Assembly: GCA_030588745.1 (NCBI GenBank)
Contig: JAUUXB010000002.1
Span: 1-64,000 of the forward strand
Length of the DNA: 64,000 nt
Origin: a bacterium
Lineage (GTDB): Bacteria; Patescibacteriota; Minisyncoccia; Minisyncoccales; JANBVM01
Reading direction: 5' to 3'
Shown here: positions 28,468 to 38,437 of the stretch, piece after piece
Layout: every line of letters starts with the position of its first letter
Numbering within the stretch: position 1 is the first letter of the stretch
The notes under the pieces: generated by a model
Seen by the model: only the letters and a program-made list of their open reading frames with translations
What the model was told of the DNA's origin: nothing
Database searches by the model: none
Translations under genes and position numbers: made by a program

Positions 28468-28824
28468 TTATGGTGTTTTTTGTTCATGCATTTTTTCTTC
28501 AGTTTGCCATCCACCCAAAACATGAAGGTGAATATGGTCTATCATTTGTCCTGCGCTTCTTCCAACATTAAATGCTAATTTATATCCTTGATCTTTAATT
28601 TTAAGTTTTTCTGCAACCTTTTTGGCAGTTAAAATCAAACCTCCAATTAATTCTTTGTCAGTTTCTTTTAAATCGTTTACTGAATTAATGTGTTTTTTGG
28701 GAATAATTAAAACATGGATTGGAGCTCTAGGATTTATATCCTTAAAAGCAATAAATGTTTCATCTTTGTAAATCACTTCTGAATTCATTTCTTTATTTAT
28801 AATTTTGCAAAATATACAATCCAT
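28468..28824 (-). CDS. HIT family hydrolase
   Basis: CIFCKIINKE and HIHLHVLGG. Confidence 0.92.
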   Translation of the reverse strand: MDCIFCKIINKEMNSEVIYKDETFIAFKDINPRAPIHVLIIPKKHINSVNDLKETDKELIGGLILTAKKVAEKLKIKDQGYKLAFNVGRSAGQMIDHIHLHVLGGWQTEEKMHEQKTP

Positions 28825-28837
28825 AAAAAGTAATAAA

Positions 28838-30127
28838 TTATTTTTTAATCTTTTTCTTAATCTCGTTCACCACTTTAACTAAATCTACTTCCTGTTGTTT
28901 TCCTGTTTTCATTTCTCTTATAATAATTGAATTGGCTAAAGCTTCTTTTTGGCCAAATATTAAACTGTATTGAACACCAATCTTATTTGCAATATTAAGT
29001 TGAACGCTTAAAGAATCACGCCCCAAAGAAGAGTAAAACGGTATCTTTGCTTTCCTGAACTCTTCTGCTAATTTTAAGGTCTTCCTTTTTGCTAAATTGC
29101 CAAGCTGAGCTAAGAATACTTTTGGCTTTGGTTTTTGAGCAGGTTTTAAGGCTCGCTCTTTCATTAAAAGTATTATTCTATCAATGCCTCCTGCTATTCC
29201 TACAGCTGGCGTTGGTTTACCACCTAAAAGTTTTACTAAATCATCATACCTGCCTCCGCCAGCCAAGGCAATAGTGGTTAATTCTGAAGAATCTTTCTTT
29301 TTTTCTTGAACGAAAAATTCAAAAACTGTGCGAGTATAATAATCTAAACCTCTAACCAAATGAGGGTTTAAATTATAGGGCAGTTCAAGCTCGTCTAAAA
29401 ACTCAAGAAATTCTTTAAAATGTTTTCGGCAATCAGAACAAAGATGATCAATTGTCTGAGGCGCTTCTGAAGATATTTTCTGACATTTTTCCTGTTTACA
29501 ATCCAATATTCTTAAAGGGTTTTCTTTAACCTTTCTTTTACAATTAACACACAAATTGCCAGCTCTTGACCTAAGATAGCTTACCAAAAGCTTTTTATAA
29601 TAAGGCCTGCAACAGCTGGCACCAATACTATTTACCTCAATACCTATATTTTTGATTTTAAGGTCTTTAAAAATACTATATGCAATCTGTACAATTTCAG
29701 CATCAATAGCTGAACTTTCTTCGCCTAAAATCTCCAAACCAAACTGCCAGAACTGACGAAATCTTCCAGACTGGGGTTTTTCATGGCGAAAATAAGGTCC
29801 AGAATGCCAAAGCTTAACAGGTTTAGGTAGATTTTTCATGCCATGTTCTATATAGGCCCTAACAATCGGAGCAGTTCCTTCTGGTCTTAAAGCCAGGTAA
29901 TTCCCGCCTTTTGTTCTTAAAGTGAATATTTCTTTTTTAACTATGTCTGTAGAAAGACCTATCCCTTTAGAAAAAAGCTCCCGCTGTTCCAATATAGGAG
30001 TTTCTATTCTTTTGAAACTGTAAGAACCTGCAATATTTTCAACAACAGTATTAATTTTTTCATAATATCCATAATCATCTTCTAGGATATCATGCATTCC
30101 TGTTGGTGATTGAAATTTTAATCTCAT
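28838..30127 (-). CDS. hisS: Histidyl-tRNA synthetase
   Basis: Class II motifs; GLDYYTRTVFEF. Confidence 0.94.
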   Translation of the reverse strand: MRLKFQSPTGMHDILEDDYGYYEKINTVVENIAGSYSFKRIETPILEQRELFSKGIGLSTDIVKKEIFTLRTKGGNYLALRPEGTAPIVRAYIEHGMKNLPKPVKLWHSGPYFRHEKPQSGRFRQFWQFGLEILGEESSAIDAEIVQIAYSIFKDLKIKNIGIEVNSIGASCCRPYYKKLLVSYLRSRAGNLCVNCKRKVKENPLRILDCKQEKCQKISSEAPQTIDHLCSDCRKHFKEFLEFLDELELPYNLNPHLVRGLDYYTRTVFEFFVQEKKKDSSELTTIALAGGGRYDDLVKLLGGKPTPAVGIAGGIDRIILLMKERALKPAQKPKPKVFLAQLGNLAKRKTLKLAEEFRKAKIPFYSSLGRDSLSVQLNIANKIGVQYSLIFGQKEALANSIIIREMKTGKQQEVDLVKVVNEIKKKIKK

Positions 30128-30141
30128 AAATTAGTTAAATT

Positions 30142-30684
30142 TTAGTAAGCTGGAGCTTCTATTTTAGCTAAGGCTGTAAATGGCCAGGCTCTTAAATAGA
30201 CTTTGCCAACAATAAATTCTTTCAAAAGAGATCCCCAGCGTCTTGAATCAGAAGAAAAAGCCCTATTATCTCCTAATACAAAATATTCATTCTCTGACAA
30301 TGAAGTTTTTATTTCCCCAGTTGTATAACTATCAGACAAATATTCTGATTCATCTAAAACAAACTTTTCACTTCCATTAACAATAATTATCTGGCCATTC
30401 TCAATAATTACTGTTTCACCTGGAAGTCCGATTATTCTTTTAATATAGCGTTGAGTAGGACTCTGAGGATATTTAAAAACAACCACCTCTCCTCTTTGAG
30501 GATCTCTGAACCTATAAGTAATCTCATCAACAATTAAATAATCACTATTAAAAAAATTAGGCTCCATTGATATGCCTTGAACAAAAAAAGGTTGAAAAAT
30601 AAAATAACGAACAGGAAACACTATAATAATCGCTAAAATCACTATTTTGATGGTTTCCAATAAAAAAGAGAGAAAGTCTTTCAT
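30142..30684 (-). CDS. lepB: Signal peptidase I
   Basis: QGISMEPNF, RYIKRIIGLPGE, LGDNRAFSSDSR. Confidence 0.93.
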   Translation of the reverse strand: MKDFLSFLLETIKIVILAIIIVFPVRYFIFQPFFVQGISMEPNFFNSDYLIVDEITYRFRDPQRGEVVVFKYPQSPTQRYIKRIIGLPGETVIIENGQIIIVNGSEKFVLDESEYLSDSYTTGEIKTSLSENEYFVLGDNRAFSSDSRRWGSLLKEFIVGKVYLRAWPFTALAKIEAPAY

Positions 30685-30768
30685 AATATGCTTATTTTAC
30701 CAGTTTTTTCGTGTTTGGCAAGCTTAAACTCTTGAGTATATTTTAAATTTAAGAAATAATGGATAAAT

Positions 30769-31323
30769 ATGAAAATTATTATTGGCTTAGGAAATCCAGA
30801 AAAAAAACATGAATCAACCAGACACAATCTTGGCAGATTAATAATTAAAAGCTTTCAAAAAAAAGTTGGTTTTCCTGATTTTGAATTAAAGAAAAAAATG
30901 AAAGCTTTAATTTCTAAAAAAGGAAAAACAATTCTAGCTTTACCTGAAACTTTTATGAATGCTTCTGGTAAATCTGTAAAGCTGTTAGTTAAAAACTACA
31001 AACTAAAAACAAATAATATTGTTGTAGTTCATGATGATTTTGCTCTTGAATTGGGAAAATTAAGAATTTCTAAAAACAGAAGTTCTGGAGGGCACAAGGG
31101 AATTCAATCAATAATCAACGAACTAAAAACAAAAGATTTTATCCGTTTTCGCATCGGAATAAAACCAAAGCGTCAACCTAAAAACTTAGATAAATTTGTT
31201 CTTAAAAAATTTACAAAACAAGAAAAAGAGGTTATAAAAAAAGCTATCAAAGAGTGTGTTAAAGCGCTTGAACTTGAATTAAAACAAGGATTAGAAAAAG
31301 CAATGAACGAATATAATAAATAA
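30769..31323 (+). CDS. pth: Peptidyl-tRNA hydrolase
   Basis: IIGLGNPEKKHESTRHNLG, PETFMNASG, HDDFALELGKLR. Confidence 0.94.
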   Translation: MKIIIGLGNPEKKHESTRHNLGRLIIKSFQKKVGFPDFELKKKMKALISKKGKTILALPETFMNASGKSVKLLVKNYKLKTNNIVVVHDDFALELGKLRISKNRSSGGHKGIQSIINELKTKDFIRFRIGIKPKRQPKNLDKFVLKKFTKQEKEVIKKAIKECVKALELELKQGLEKAMNEYNK

Positions 31324-31413
31324 AAGCGAGATAAATAGAACGGGATTAGACCTATACTAATAAATGTTTTCAGAAAATATAGATAGAATAAAAAAAGAAG
31401 GTCACAAAGGACC

Positions 31414-31599
31414 CTAATTAGTTTTTAAAATATCCCAAATATCCCGCACGATTCCATATGGCATTGTAATAAACAAAAATCGCCCTGTGGAAATTATTTC
31501 TTTTATATTATCTATCAAACAATCATGTAGATAATCCCAAAAGTCCTCACAACAGACACCATCGACTTGTTTCTCTTCGTCGACTTGTTTCTCTTCCAT
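31414..31599 (-). CDS. Hypothetical protein, 61 aa, with duplicated EEKQVD N-terminus
   Basis: SD AGGAGAGG upstream; promoter-like TTGATT-17-TATATT; terminator GGTCC-tttgt-GACC downstream. Confidence 0.5.
   Translation of the reverse strand: MEEKQVDEEKQVDGVCCEDFWDYLHDCLIDNIKEIISTGRFLFITMPYGIVRDIWDILKTN
31562..31597. repeat. 18-bp tandem repeat, 2 copies
   Basis: tcgacttgtttctcttcg / tcgacttgtttctcttcc. Confidence 0.9.
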
Positions 31600-31736
31600 T
31601 TTAAAATCCTCTCCTTTTTAAAGATACTATATTTTTCGATATCTAAATATAAAACATTTAAACTTAAAAATCAAATGCTTTTAAAAATTTTAAAATTACT
31701 GTTATAGTTTAATAATTATAGACAAAATCAAAGTTT

Positions 31737-33794
31737 ATGAAATTAATAGTCGTTGAAAGTCCAACAAAATGCAAAACTTTAAAAAAGTTTTTAGGCAAAG
31801 ATTTCAAAATCTCAGCAACAATGGGACATGTCAGAGATTTGCCGCAAAAAAAACTTGGTATTGATATTGAGCATAATTTTAAACCTGAATACAAAACTAT
31901 TGAAAAAAGAGAAAATACAATAAAAGATTTACAAAAAGAAACAAAAAAAGCAGAAAAAGTCTACTTAGCAATGGATCCCGACAGAGAAGGAGAAGCAATT
32001 GCCTGGCACTTAAGCCAGGTTCTAAAACTTAAAGACCCAGAGCGTATTATCTTTCATGAGATTACAAAATCAGCAATTGAACAAGCCTTAAAGCATCCAA
32101 GAAAAACTGATATGAAGCTAGTTGATTCCCAGCAAGCAAGAAGAATTTTAGACAGATTAGTTGGCTATAAATTGTCGCCTCTTTTATGGAAAAAAATAGC
32201 CAGAAGATTATCTGCTGGAAGAGTTCAGTCAGTGACTGTTAGGTTAGTTGCTGAAAGGGAAAAAGAGATTAAAGATTTCAAACCCCAGGAATACTGGAGC
32301 ATTGAAGCTCTTTTTGAAAAAGACAAAAAAGAGTTTAAAGCTTTGCTCATTAAAAAAGACAATAAAACAATTTCAAAACTAGGGATTGAAAACAAAAAAC
32401 AGGCAAATAAAATTCTAAAAGATTTAAAGAAAGCTGAGTACAAAGTTGCTGATATAGAAAGAAAAGAAAAAAAGAGGAATCCCCTTCCTCCTTTTACAAC
32501 TTCAACTCTTCAGCAAACAGCTTGGAGAAAATTCCGTTATCCAGCAAAACAAACAATGTTTTTAGCTCAAAAAATATATGAAAATGGTCTTATCACTTAT
32601 CACAGAACAGACTCCTTAAACCTTTCCCAGCAATCCTTACTTCAAGCTAAAGAATTTATTATTGATAATTATGGGAAGAATTACTGGCCAGGATTTTCTA
32701 GAAGATATAAAGCAAAAGGAAGGGTTCAAGAGGCTCACGAAGCAATAAGACCAACCTACCCAGAAAAAAGTCCAGAACAATTACAAAAAAAATTAAATAA
32801 GAATGCTTTAAAAATTTATGAATTGATATGGACAAGATTTATTGCCTGTCAGATGAGCTCAGCTTTATTTAATTCATTGAAAATTGACATTGATGCCAAA
32901 AATTATTTATTCAGAGCTAATGGACAAACCTTAAAGTTTGACGGGTTTTTAAAAGTTTATGCTTTGAAATTTGAAGAAGCTATTCTTCCAGCTCTTGTTG
33001 TTAAAGAATTATTAAAATTAAAAAAACTGCTTTCTTTGCAGCACTTTACTCAACCACCACCAAGATATACAGAAGCCAGTTTAATTAAAACTTTAGAAAA
33101 AAATGGAATTGGAAGACCTTCAACATATGCCCCAATACTCTCTACAATTCAATTAAGAAACTATATTGAAAAAGATGAGCAAAAACGTTTCAAACCAACT
33201 GAAATTGGAATTAGGGTCAATAATCTGCTGGTAAATCATTTTCCAAAGATTGTTGATATTGGCTTTACAAAAAAAATGGAAGAAGATTTAGACGAAATAG
33301 CAAAAGGTGAAAAAAAATGGGTTCCAGTAATTAAGGAGTTCTATGAAGATTTTGAAAAAACTTTAAAACAGAAGGAAAAAGAAATTCCTCATAAAAAGCT
33401 AACTTATGAAAAAACAAGACAGAAATGCCCTCAATGCAAAAGCCCTATTGTTATAAAATTAGGAAGATATGGAAAATTCTATGCTTGCAGCAATTTCCCA
33501 AAATGCAAATACACAAAAACAATTAAAGAAAATGACTTAAAAATAAAGTGTCCTAAATGTAAAAAAGGAGGGGTTGTAGAAAAGAGAACAAAAACAAAAA
33601 AAATCTTTTATGGTTGTTCAAACTGGCCTGAATGTGATTTTGCTACCTGGGATAAACCCCTTACAAAAAAAAGACTTATCTGGGGCAATAAAACTGTGCA
33701 AGAATGCCCTGAATGTAAATCTCCTTTAGTTGAAACTAAAAGAAAGCAGATCAAGTGTTCAAATAAGGAGTGCGGGTATGTTCAAGAAAAATAG
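31737..33794 (+). CDS. topA: DNA topoisomerase I
   Basis: TOPRIM VVESPTKCKTL, MDPDREGEAIAWH, YHRTDS active-site Tyr, C-terminal zinc ribbons. Confidence 0.95.
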   Translation: MKLIVVESPTKCKTLKKFLGKDFKISATMGHVRDLPQKKLGIDIEHNFKPEYKTIEKRENTIKDLQKETKKAEKVYLAMDPDREGEAIAWHLSQVLKLKDPERIIFHEITKSAIEQALKHPRKTDMKLVDSQQARRILDRLVGYKLSPLLWKKIARRLSAGRVQSVTVRLVAEREKEIKDFKPQEYWSIEALFEKDKKEFKALLIKKDNKTISKLGIENKKQANKILKDLKKAEYKVADIERKEKKRNPLPPFTTSTLQQTAWRKFRYPAKQTMFLAQKIYENGLITYHRTDSLNLSQQSLLQAKEFIIDNYGKNYWPGFSRRYKAKGRVQEAHEAIRPTYPEKSPEQLQKKLNKNALKIYELIWTRFIACQMSSALFNSLKIDIDAKNYLFRANGQTLKFDGFLKVYALKFEEAILPALVVKELLKLKKLLSLQHFTQPPPRYTEASLIKTLEKNGIGRPSTYAPILSTIQLRNYIEKDEQKRFKPTEIGIRVNNLLVNHFPKIVDIGFTKKMEEDLDEIAKGEKKWVPVIKEFYEDFEKTLKQKEKEIPHKKLTYEKTRQKCPQCKSPIVIKLGRYGKFYACSNFPKCKYTKTIKENDLKIKCPKCKKGGVVEKRTKTKKIFYGCSNWPECDFATWDKPLTKKRLIWGNKTVQECPECKSPLVETKRKQIKCSNKECGYVQEK

Positions 33795-33836
33795 ATTGAC
33801 GCTTATGCTAAAAATTGATAATTTAAATTCACCTTG

Positions 33837-33919
33837 GCCGAAGTGGTGAAATGGCAAACACGGTAGATTCAAAATCTACTGCTCGTAAGGGCTTGTGGGT
33901 TCAACTCCCACCTTCGGCA
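33837..33919 (+). tRNA. tRNA-Leu (anticodon CAA)
   Basis: GCCGAAG/CTTCGGC acceptor, GTAGA-TTCAAAA-TCTAC anticodon arm, long variable arm, GGGTTCAACTCCC T-arm; CCA not encoded. Confidence 0.93.
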
Positions 33920-33926
33920 CTCTAAA

Positions 33927-33953
33927 ACAAAAACGCTTTTTAATCAGCGTTTT
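33927..33953 (+). terminator. Terminator after tRNA-Leu
   Basis: ACGCTttttaatcAGCGTTTTTT. Confidence 0.75.
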
Positions 33954-33969
33954 TTCTGTTTCGTGTTAA

Positions 33970-35232
33970 TTATCTTTTCTTTTTTATTACTCTTTTAAAT
34001 TCTGTATAAAACAGCTTATTATCTTCAATGTTTTTAAAAATAACTGAACTTGGCCCAATCAAACAATCTGAACCAACTAAAACTCCCGGCATAAAAGAGC
34101 AATTAATTCCTGTTTTTGTATTGTTACCTATCACGCATCCAAATCCTTTTAAGCCAGTTTCAATTTTTTTGTTTTTTACAACACTTTTAATTATTCCTTT
34201 GTCAATTCTCATATTGGCAGTAACTGCTCCAGCGCCTAATCTACAATTTTCTCCAATTATGGAGTCTCCAATATATCCTGAATGCATGTGACTACCTTCA
34301 CAAAAAACTGCATTTTTAACTTCTGCATTTGCACCAATTACAACTTTATTTTCTAAATTAGTGTAATCTCTAATTAGGGCATTATTTCCAATAATACAAT
34401 TGTCACCGATATAGCAAGGTCCTTTAATTACTGCATTTTCAAAAACTTTTGTATTCTTGCCAATATATACCTTGCCTTCAATAACTGCCTTTTTAGAAAT
34501 ATGAACTGATTTTTTAATTTTTTGTTCTAAAAATTTATCGAACAAATAATTCTTCATTTCAAATAAATGCCAAGGATATTTCAAGGTAGCAATTTCATGC
34601 TTTTGTTTTAAAATTACTACTCTAATATCATTTTCTTTAGCATATTCTGACAAAGCATCTTCAAAATCATAAATGTGCTTTTTAATTTTTTTGTAGGTTG
34701 TAAAAAAACTGGGTTTTAAAATATATGCCCCTACAACTTTAATTCTTGATGGTGCTTTTCCTTTTTTCGGCTTTTCAACAATGTCCAAAACCTTACTACC
34801 TTTAAGCTTCATTGTCCCAAAAAGCTCTGGAGTTTTTGTTTTTTGTCCAAACAATATTGAATCATAATCTTGACTTTTAATTTTTCCTTCTTGAACTATT
34901 TCATCAATATCTACTTTCTCAGCATTTAAAACTAAAAACCTGTCTTTTAATAAGTCTTTAGCTTGCCAGAGAGCATTTCCCATTCCTTTTGCTTTTTTTT
35001 GAACCAAGAATTTTTTCTTTACTCCTAATTTGTATTTTTTAAGCTCTTTTTCAACATCTTTTATGGAACTCTGAATAATAATTACTTTTGAAATTCCTAT
35101 TTTTTCCAATCCTTTTAAAGTATAAAAAATCAATGGCTTTCCCATGACTTTTATTAAGCACTTGTTTTTTTTGTTTAAAGGCCAAAAACGACTAGAATCA
35201 CCTGCTGCTAATACTACAGCTTGTTTTATCAT
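33970..35232 (-). CDS. GlmU-like sugar-phosphate nucleotidyltransferase with left-handed beta-helix
   Basis: [31 protein letters not shown] and hexapeptide repeats. Confidence 0.85.
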   Translation of the reverse strand: MIKQAVVLAAGDSSRFWPLNKKNKCLIKVMGKPLIFYTLKGLEKIGISKVIIIQSSIKDVEKELKKYKLGVKKKFLVQKKAKGMGNALWQAKDLLKDRFLVLNAEKVDIDEIVQEGKIKSQDYDSILFGQKTKTPELFGTMKLKGSKVLDIVEKPKKGKAPSRIKVVGAYILKPSFFTTYKKIKKHIYDFEDALSEYAKENDIRVVILKQKHEIATLKYPWHLFEMKNYLFDKFLEQKIKKSVHISKKAVIEGKVYIGKNTKVFENAVIKGPCYIGDNCIIGNNALIRDYTNLENKVVIGANAEVKNAVFCEGSHMHSGYIGDSIIGENCRLGAGAVTANMRIDKGIIKSVVKNKKIETGLKGFGCVIGNNTKTGINCSFMPGVLVGSDCLIGPSSVIFKNIEDNKLFYTEFKRVIKKKR

Positions 35233-36194
35233 ATCAAAGACAAGATTATTTTTACTACTTTATCTGAATCATGAACAATTTCTCCCGAAGAAGTTATTAA
35301 ATCTCTTCCAATGAATTTCTTTTTCTTTGCCAGATTTTTGTCGAAATCAATTAAATTTAAAAATTCAGGATGTTTTTTCTTGTTTGATTTTAATCTTTGA
35401 ATAGAAGGTCTTTTTGTATTGTAAATCACGTAATCCAGTCCATCCTTAAGATATTTTTCTATTTCATTAGTAAAATCCAAAACACTGAAATTATTAGTTT
35501 CACCATGCTTTGTCATTAAATTAGCTATATATATTGTTTTAGCCCTGCTTTTTTTAATTACCTCAGACATCCCTTTTGTTAATAGAATTTGAAGTAAAGA
35601 TGAATACAAATCACCTGGTCCAATTACAATTAAATCAGCTTTTTTAATTGCCTCAATTGCTTTTGGATAAGCCTTTGCTTTTGGCTTTAAGAAAACTTTT
35701 TTAATCTTTAATTTCCTATTATGCTTGGGAATATCAATATTAGTTTCGCCAGATATTATCTTGCCGTTTTCCAGTTCTGCATAAAGGGTGGAATTGTCCA
35801 GCGTTGCTGGTAAAACTTTGTGTTTAATGTTTAAAATCTTGCACATTTCATCACAGATTTTCCCATAATCGTTTTTTGTAGAAAGCTCTAAGGCGGTAAT
35901 TAAAAGATTAGCAAAATTATGTCCCTTTAAACCACCTGTTTCAAACCTATAATTTAAAAGGTTTTCTATTACAGGAGAAGTATCAGCTAAAGCAATAAAT
36001 GCTCTTCTGATATCTCCAGGAGAAACAATTCTATAATCTTTTCTCAAGCGTCCGGCTGAACCGCCGGAATCAAGCATTGCGCAAACAACAGAAATTTCAA
36101 CTGGATATTTCTTTAAAACAGCTAATACTGCTTTTGGCATAGCATTGCCGCCTCCAAGACAAACTATTCTTTTATTTTTATAATTTAACTTCAT
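35229..36194 (-). CDS. YvcK/CofD-like family protein
   Basis: [19 protein letters not shown]...[27 protein letters not shown]...[16 protein letters not shown]. Confidence 0.88.
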   Translation of the reverse strand: MKLNYKNKRIVCLGGGNAMPKAVLAVLKKYPVEISVVCAMLDSGGSAGRLRKDYRIVSPGDIRRAFIALADTSPVIENLLNYRFETGGLKGHNFANLLITALELSTKNDYGKICDEMCKILNIKHKVLPATLDNSTLYAELENGKIISGETNIDIPKHNRKLKIKKVFLKPKAKAYPKAIEAIKKADLIVIGPGDLYSSLLQILLTKGMSEVIKKSRAKTIYIANLMTKHGETNNFSVLDFTNEIEKYLKDGLDYVIYNTKRPSIQRLKSNKKKHPEFLNLIDFDKNLAKKKKFIGRDLITSSGEIVHDSDKVVKIILSLI

Positions 36195-36819
36195 GAGTAA
36201 TTTTTAAAATTTCTTTTTTAGAAATCTGACCTTTTCTTAAAATTTTGAAACTCTCCATGTCAATTACAGTAGAAGGCAAAGATTTTTTTAAATTTCCAGC
36301 ATTTAAAATTAAATCAGGCTGGTTTTTTTTATCTTCAAATTGTTTTATTACTTCTTTGATTTTTCCTGATGCTTTTTTTCCTGTAATATTAGCTGACGTT
36401 GCTACTAAAGGAACGTCTGTTTTTTTTATTATAACATTTAAAACCTTATAATCAGGAATTCTCAAACCGATTTTTTTATGTTTACTAATCACTCCTCTTG
36501 GAAACTTCAAAGGTTTTGCCTTTAAAACTGCTGTTAATTTTCCAGGCCAGATTTTTTTTAAAAACTTTTCTTGAGACTGACTAATAAAAGCTATAGTTTT
36601 TGCGACTTTAATATTTTTTACAAACACAGGGAACGGTTTATTGGATTTTCTTTTTTTAATTTCAAAAACTTTTTTAACTGCAGAATAATTTTTAGCATCA
36701 GCTATTAAACCATAAACTGTATCAGTAGGGCAAATCACAACCCCTCCTTTTTTAATAATTAAAACAGCTTGTTTTAAAACTAATTTTTGATTTTTAAGAT
36801 TTACTTTTAGAGTTTTCAT
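36178..36819 (-). CDS. L-threonylcarbamoyladenylate synthase (Sua5/YciO/YrdC)
   Basis: GGVVICPTDTVYGLIADA, PLVATSANITGKKASG. Confidence 0.9.
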   Translation of the reverse strand: MKTLKVNLKNQKLVLKQAVLIIKKGGVVICPTDTVYGLIADAKNYSAVKKVFEIKKRKSNKPFPVFVKNIKVAKTIAFISQSQEKFLKKIWPGKLTAVLKAKPLKFPRGVISKHKKIGLRIPDYKVLNVIIKKTDVPLVATSANITGKKASGKIKEVIKQFEDKKNQPDLILNAGNLKKSLPSTVIDMESFKILRKGQISKKEILKITHEVKL

Positions 36820-37522
36820 TTTTAAAAAACTTAGAAACTCTCATAATGTCTGCTGGGTTACTAAAATCCAGCCAATAGTCACTAATTTGTTTCACTTTTA
36901 CTTTTTTATCCCTTGCCAAAAGATTGATAGCATCAGTTAATTCGTATTCTCCTCTTTTTGAAAGCTTAACATCTTTTAGTTTATCGAAAATCTCTGGAGT
37001 GAATTTATATAGTCCTATATTTATTAAATTACCAATATGTTTCTTTGGTTTTTCAATTATTTTTTTTAAAAATCCATCCTCAATATTTAACACTCCGTAT
37101 TTTTCTGGATTCTTATGGTTCAAACAAGCCATGTAATTATAATCATCATCAATATTGAAAGCTTTAAAATCTCTTGGAGAAAAAAGATGGTCTCCATAAA
37201 CCATTATAAAGTTTTCATCCTTTATAAAATCTTTTACACATTCTAAAGCGCAAGCTGTTCCATACTTTTCTTTCCCTAAAATCTCAAACTGATCCACAAC
37301 ACGAACACTATACTTCTCTTTGTTTAAAAACTCCTTTATCTTTTCTTTTTTATATCCTACTACTAAAACCAGTTCTTTGTATCCTGCTTTTAAAAGATTA
37401 TCTAAAAGATAACTTAAAAAAGGAACATTGCAAGTATTAATCAGCTGTTTTGGCTTGTTTTTAGTTAAATGAAGCATACGGGTTCCTTTTCCCGCAGCTG
37501 CAATGATGACTTTTTTAATCAT
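36794..37522 (-). CDS. Sugar-phosphate nucleotidyltransferase
   Basis: VIIAAAGKGTRMLHLTKNKPKQLINTCNVPF; YGDHLF. Confidence 0.88.
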   Translation of the reverse strand: MIKKVIIAAAGKGTRMLHLTKNKPKQLINTCNVPFLSYLLDNLLKAGYKELVLVVGYKKEKIKEFLNKEKYSVRVVDQFEILGKEKYGTACALECVKDFIKDENFIMVYGDHLFSPRDFKAFNIDDDYNYMACLNHKNPEKYGVLNIEDGFLKKIIEKPKKHIGNLINIGLYKFTPEIFDKLKDVKLSKRGEYELTDAINLLARDKKVKVKQISDYWLDFSNPADIMRVSKFFKNENSKSKS

Positions 37523-37611
37523 ATATTTTAAAAACTCTCATTTTTTATACCATAAATCTAAATTGAATCAAGGATAGAATGTTTAAAATTGCATTTCAAT
37601 ATTATAGAAAT

Positions 37612-37640
37612 TTGACAAAAATTAAAAGGGGTGTTATTTT
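37612..37640 (+). promoter_or_regulatory. Sigma-70-type promoter candidate
   Basis: TTGACA (37612-37617), 17-nt spacer, TATTTT (37635-37640). Confidence 0.5.
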
Positions 37641-37714
37641 ATCATCACGAAGTGAGGATTAGCTAAAAGCTAACTCAATGATCTTTAAAAAATTAATAAA
37701 AAAGGTGAAAAAAA

Positions 37715-38374
37715 ATTAGTAGAGATGAAAAAATTATTGAAAATGCGCAAAATTTATATAATCAAGGAGAGTGGTCGAAAGCAATTGAATTACTCGATAC
37801 GCTCCTTACAACTCATAATGAAGAGGATGTTGCTGAAGCAAACCGAATAAGAGGTTGGTGCTATTACTACCTTGGGATAAAGGGTGATGAAAGTAAAAAA
37901 AATGAAAATCTTGAGAAAGCTGAAGAACATTTCGAATTAAGCTTAGCGGGAGTTAAAGAAAACGAGGCAAAAGTTTCTGCATTAAACGGGCTGGCATTAT
38001 CTTTGTGGATTCTAGGGAAGAAAGAAGAAGCAAAACTAGAAAGTTTTAAAGCTACGGAAAAATTTCCACAGGAACCTTCTGTTTGGAATACAAGAAGTAT
38101 TCTTTGCCGATGGGCAGGAGATTTTGAGACAAGTGTTAATGTCTGCGAAAGAGTCTATCAAACAGCTGTAGCTAAAAAAGATTTTAGAACAGCGGGTCAC
38201 GGTAAACACAATAGAGGAAATGCATTAGTAAAACTAGGGAAAATTGAAGAAGCAAAAGAAGAGTATGAAAAAGCAATAAAGATGTACAAGAAATATGAAG
38301 GAAAAACCGGAGAAAGCGCGGAATTCCACTTAAAAAGTGTACGACAAAAACTCGCAACTTTAATCATTAAATAG
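37715..38374 (+). CDS. TPR-repeat protein with non-canonical start (ATT candidate)
   Basis: Frame open from 37715 (ISRDEKIIENAQNLYNQGEWSKAIELLDTLL...) into the track ORF at 38003; AAAGGTG SD 7 nt before ATT. Confidence 0.6.
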   Translation: MSRDEKIIENAQNLYNQGEWSKAIELLDTLLTTHNEEDVAEANRIRGWCYYYLGIKGDESKKNENLEKAEEHFELSLAGVKENEAKVSALNGLALSLWILGKKEEAKLESFKATEKFPQEPSVWNTRSILCRWAGDFETSVNVCERVYQTAVAKKDFRTAGHGKHNRGNALVKLGKIEEAKEEYEKAIKMYKKYEGKTGESAEFHLKSVRQKLATLIIK

Positions 38375-38398
38375 CGCAACCAAAGCGCTTATTTTTTT
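38373..38398 (+). terminator. Terminator after TPR gene
   Basis: AGCGCaaccaaaGCGCTtattttttt. Confidence 0.7.
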
Positions 38399-38437
38399 AT
38401 TTGCCAAAAACCAAGATTAAACGTATAATAAGCAATT

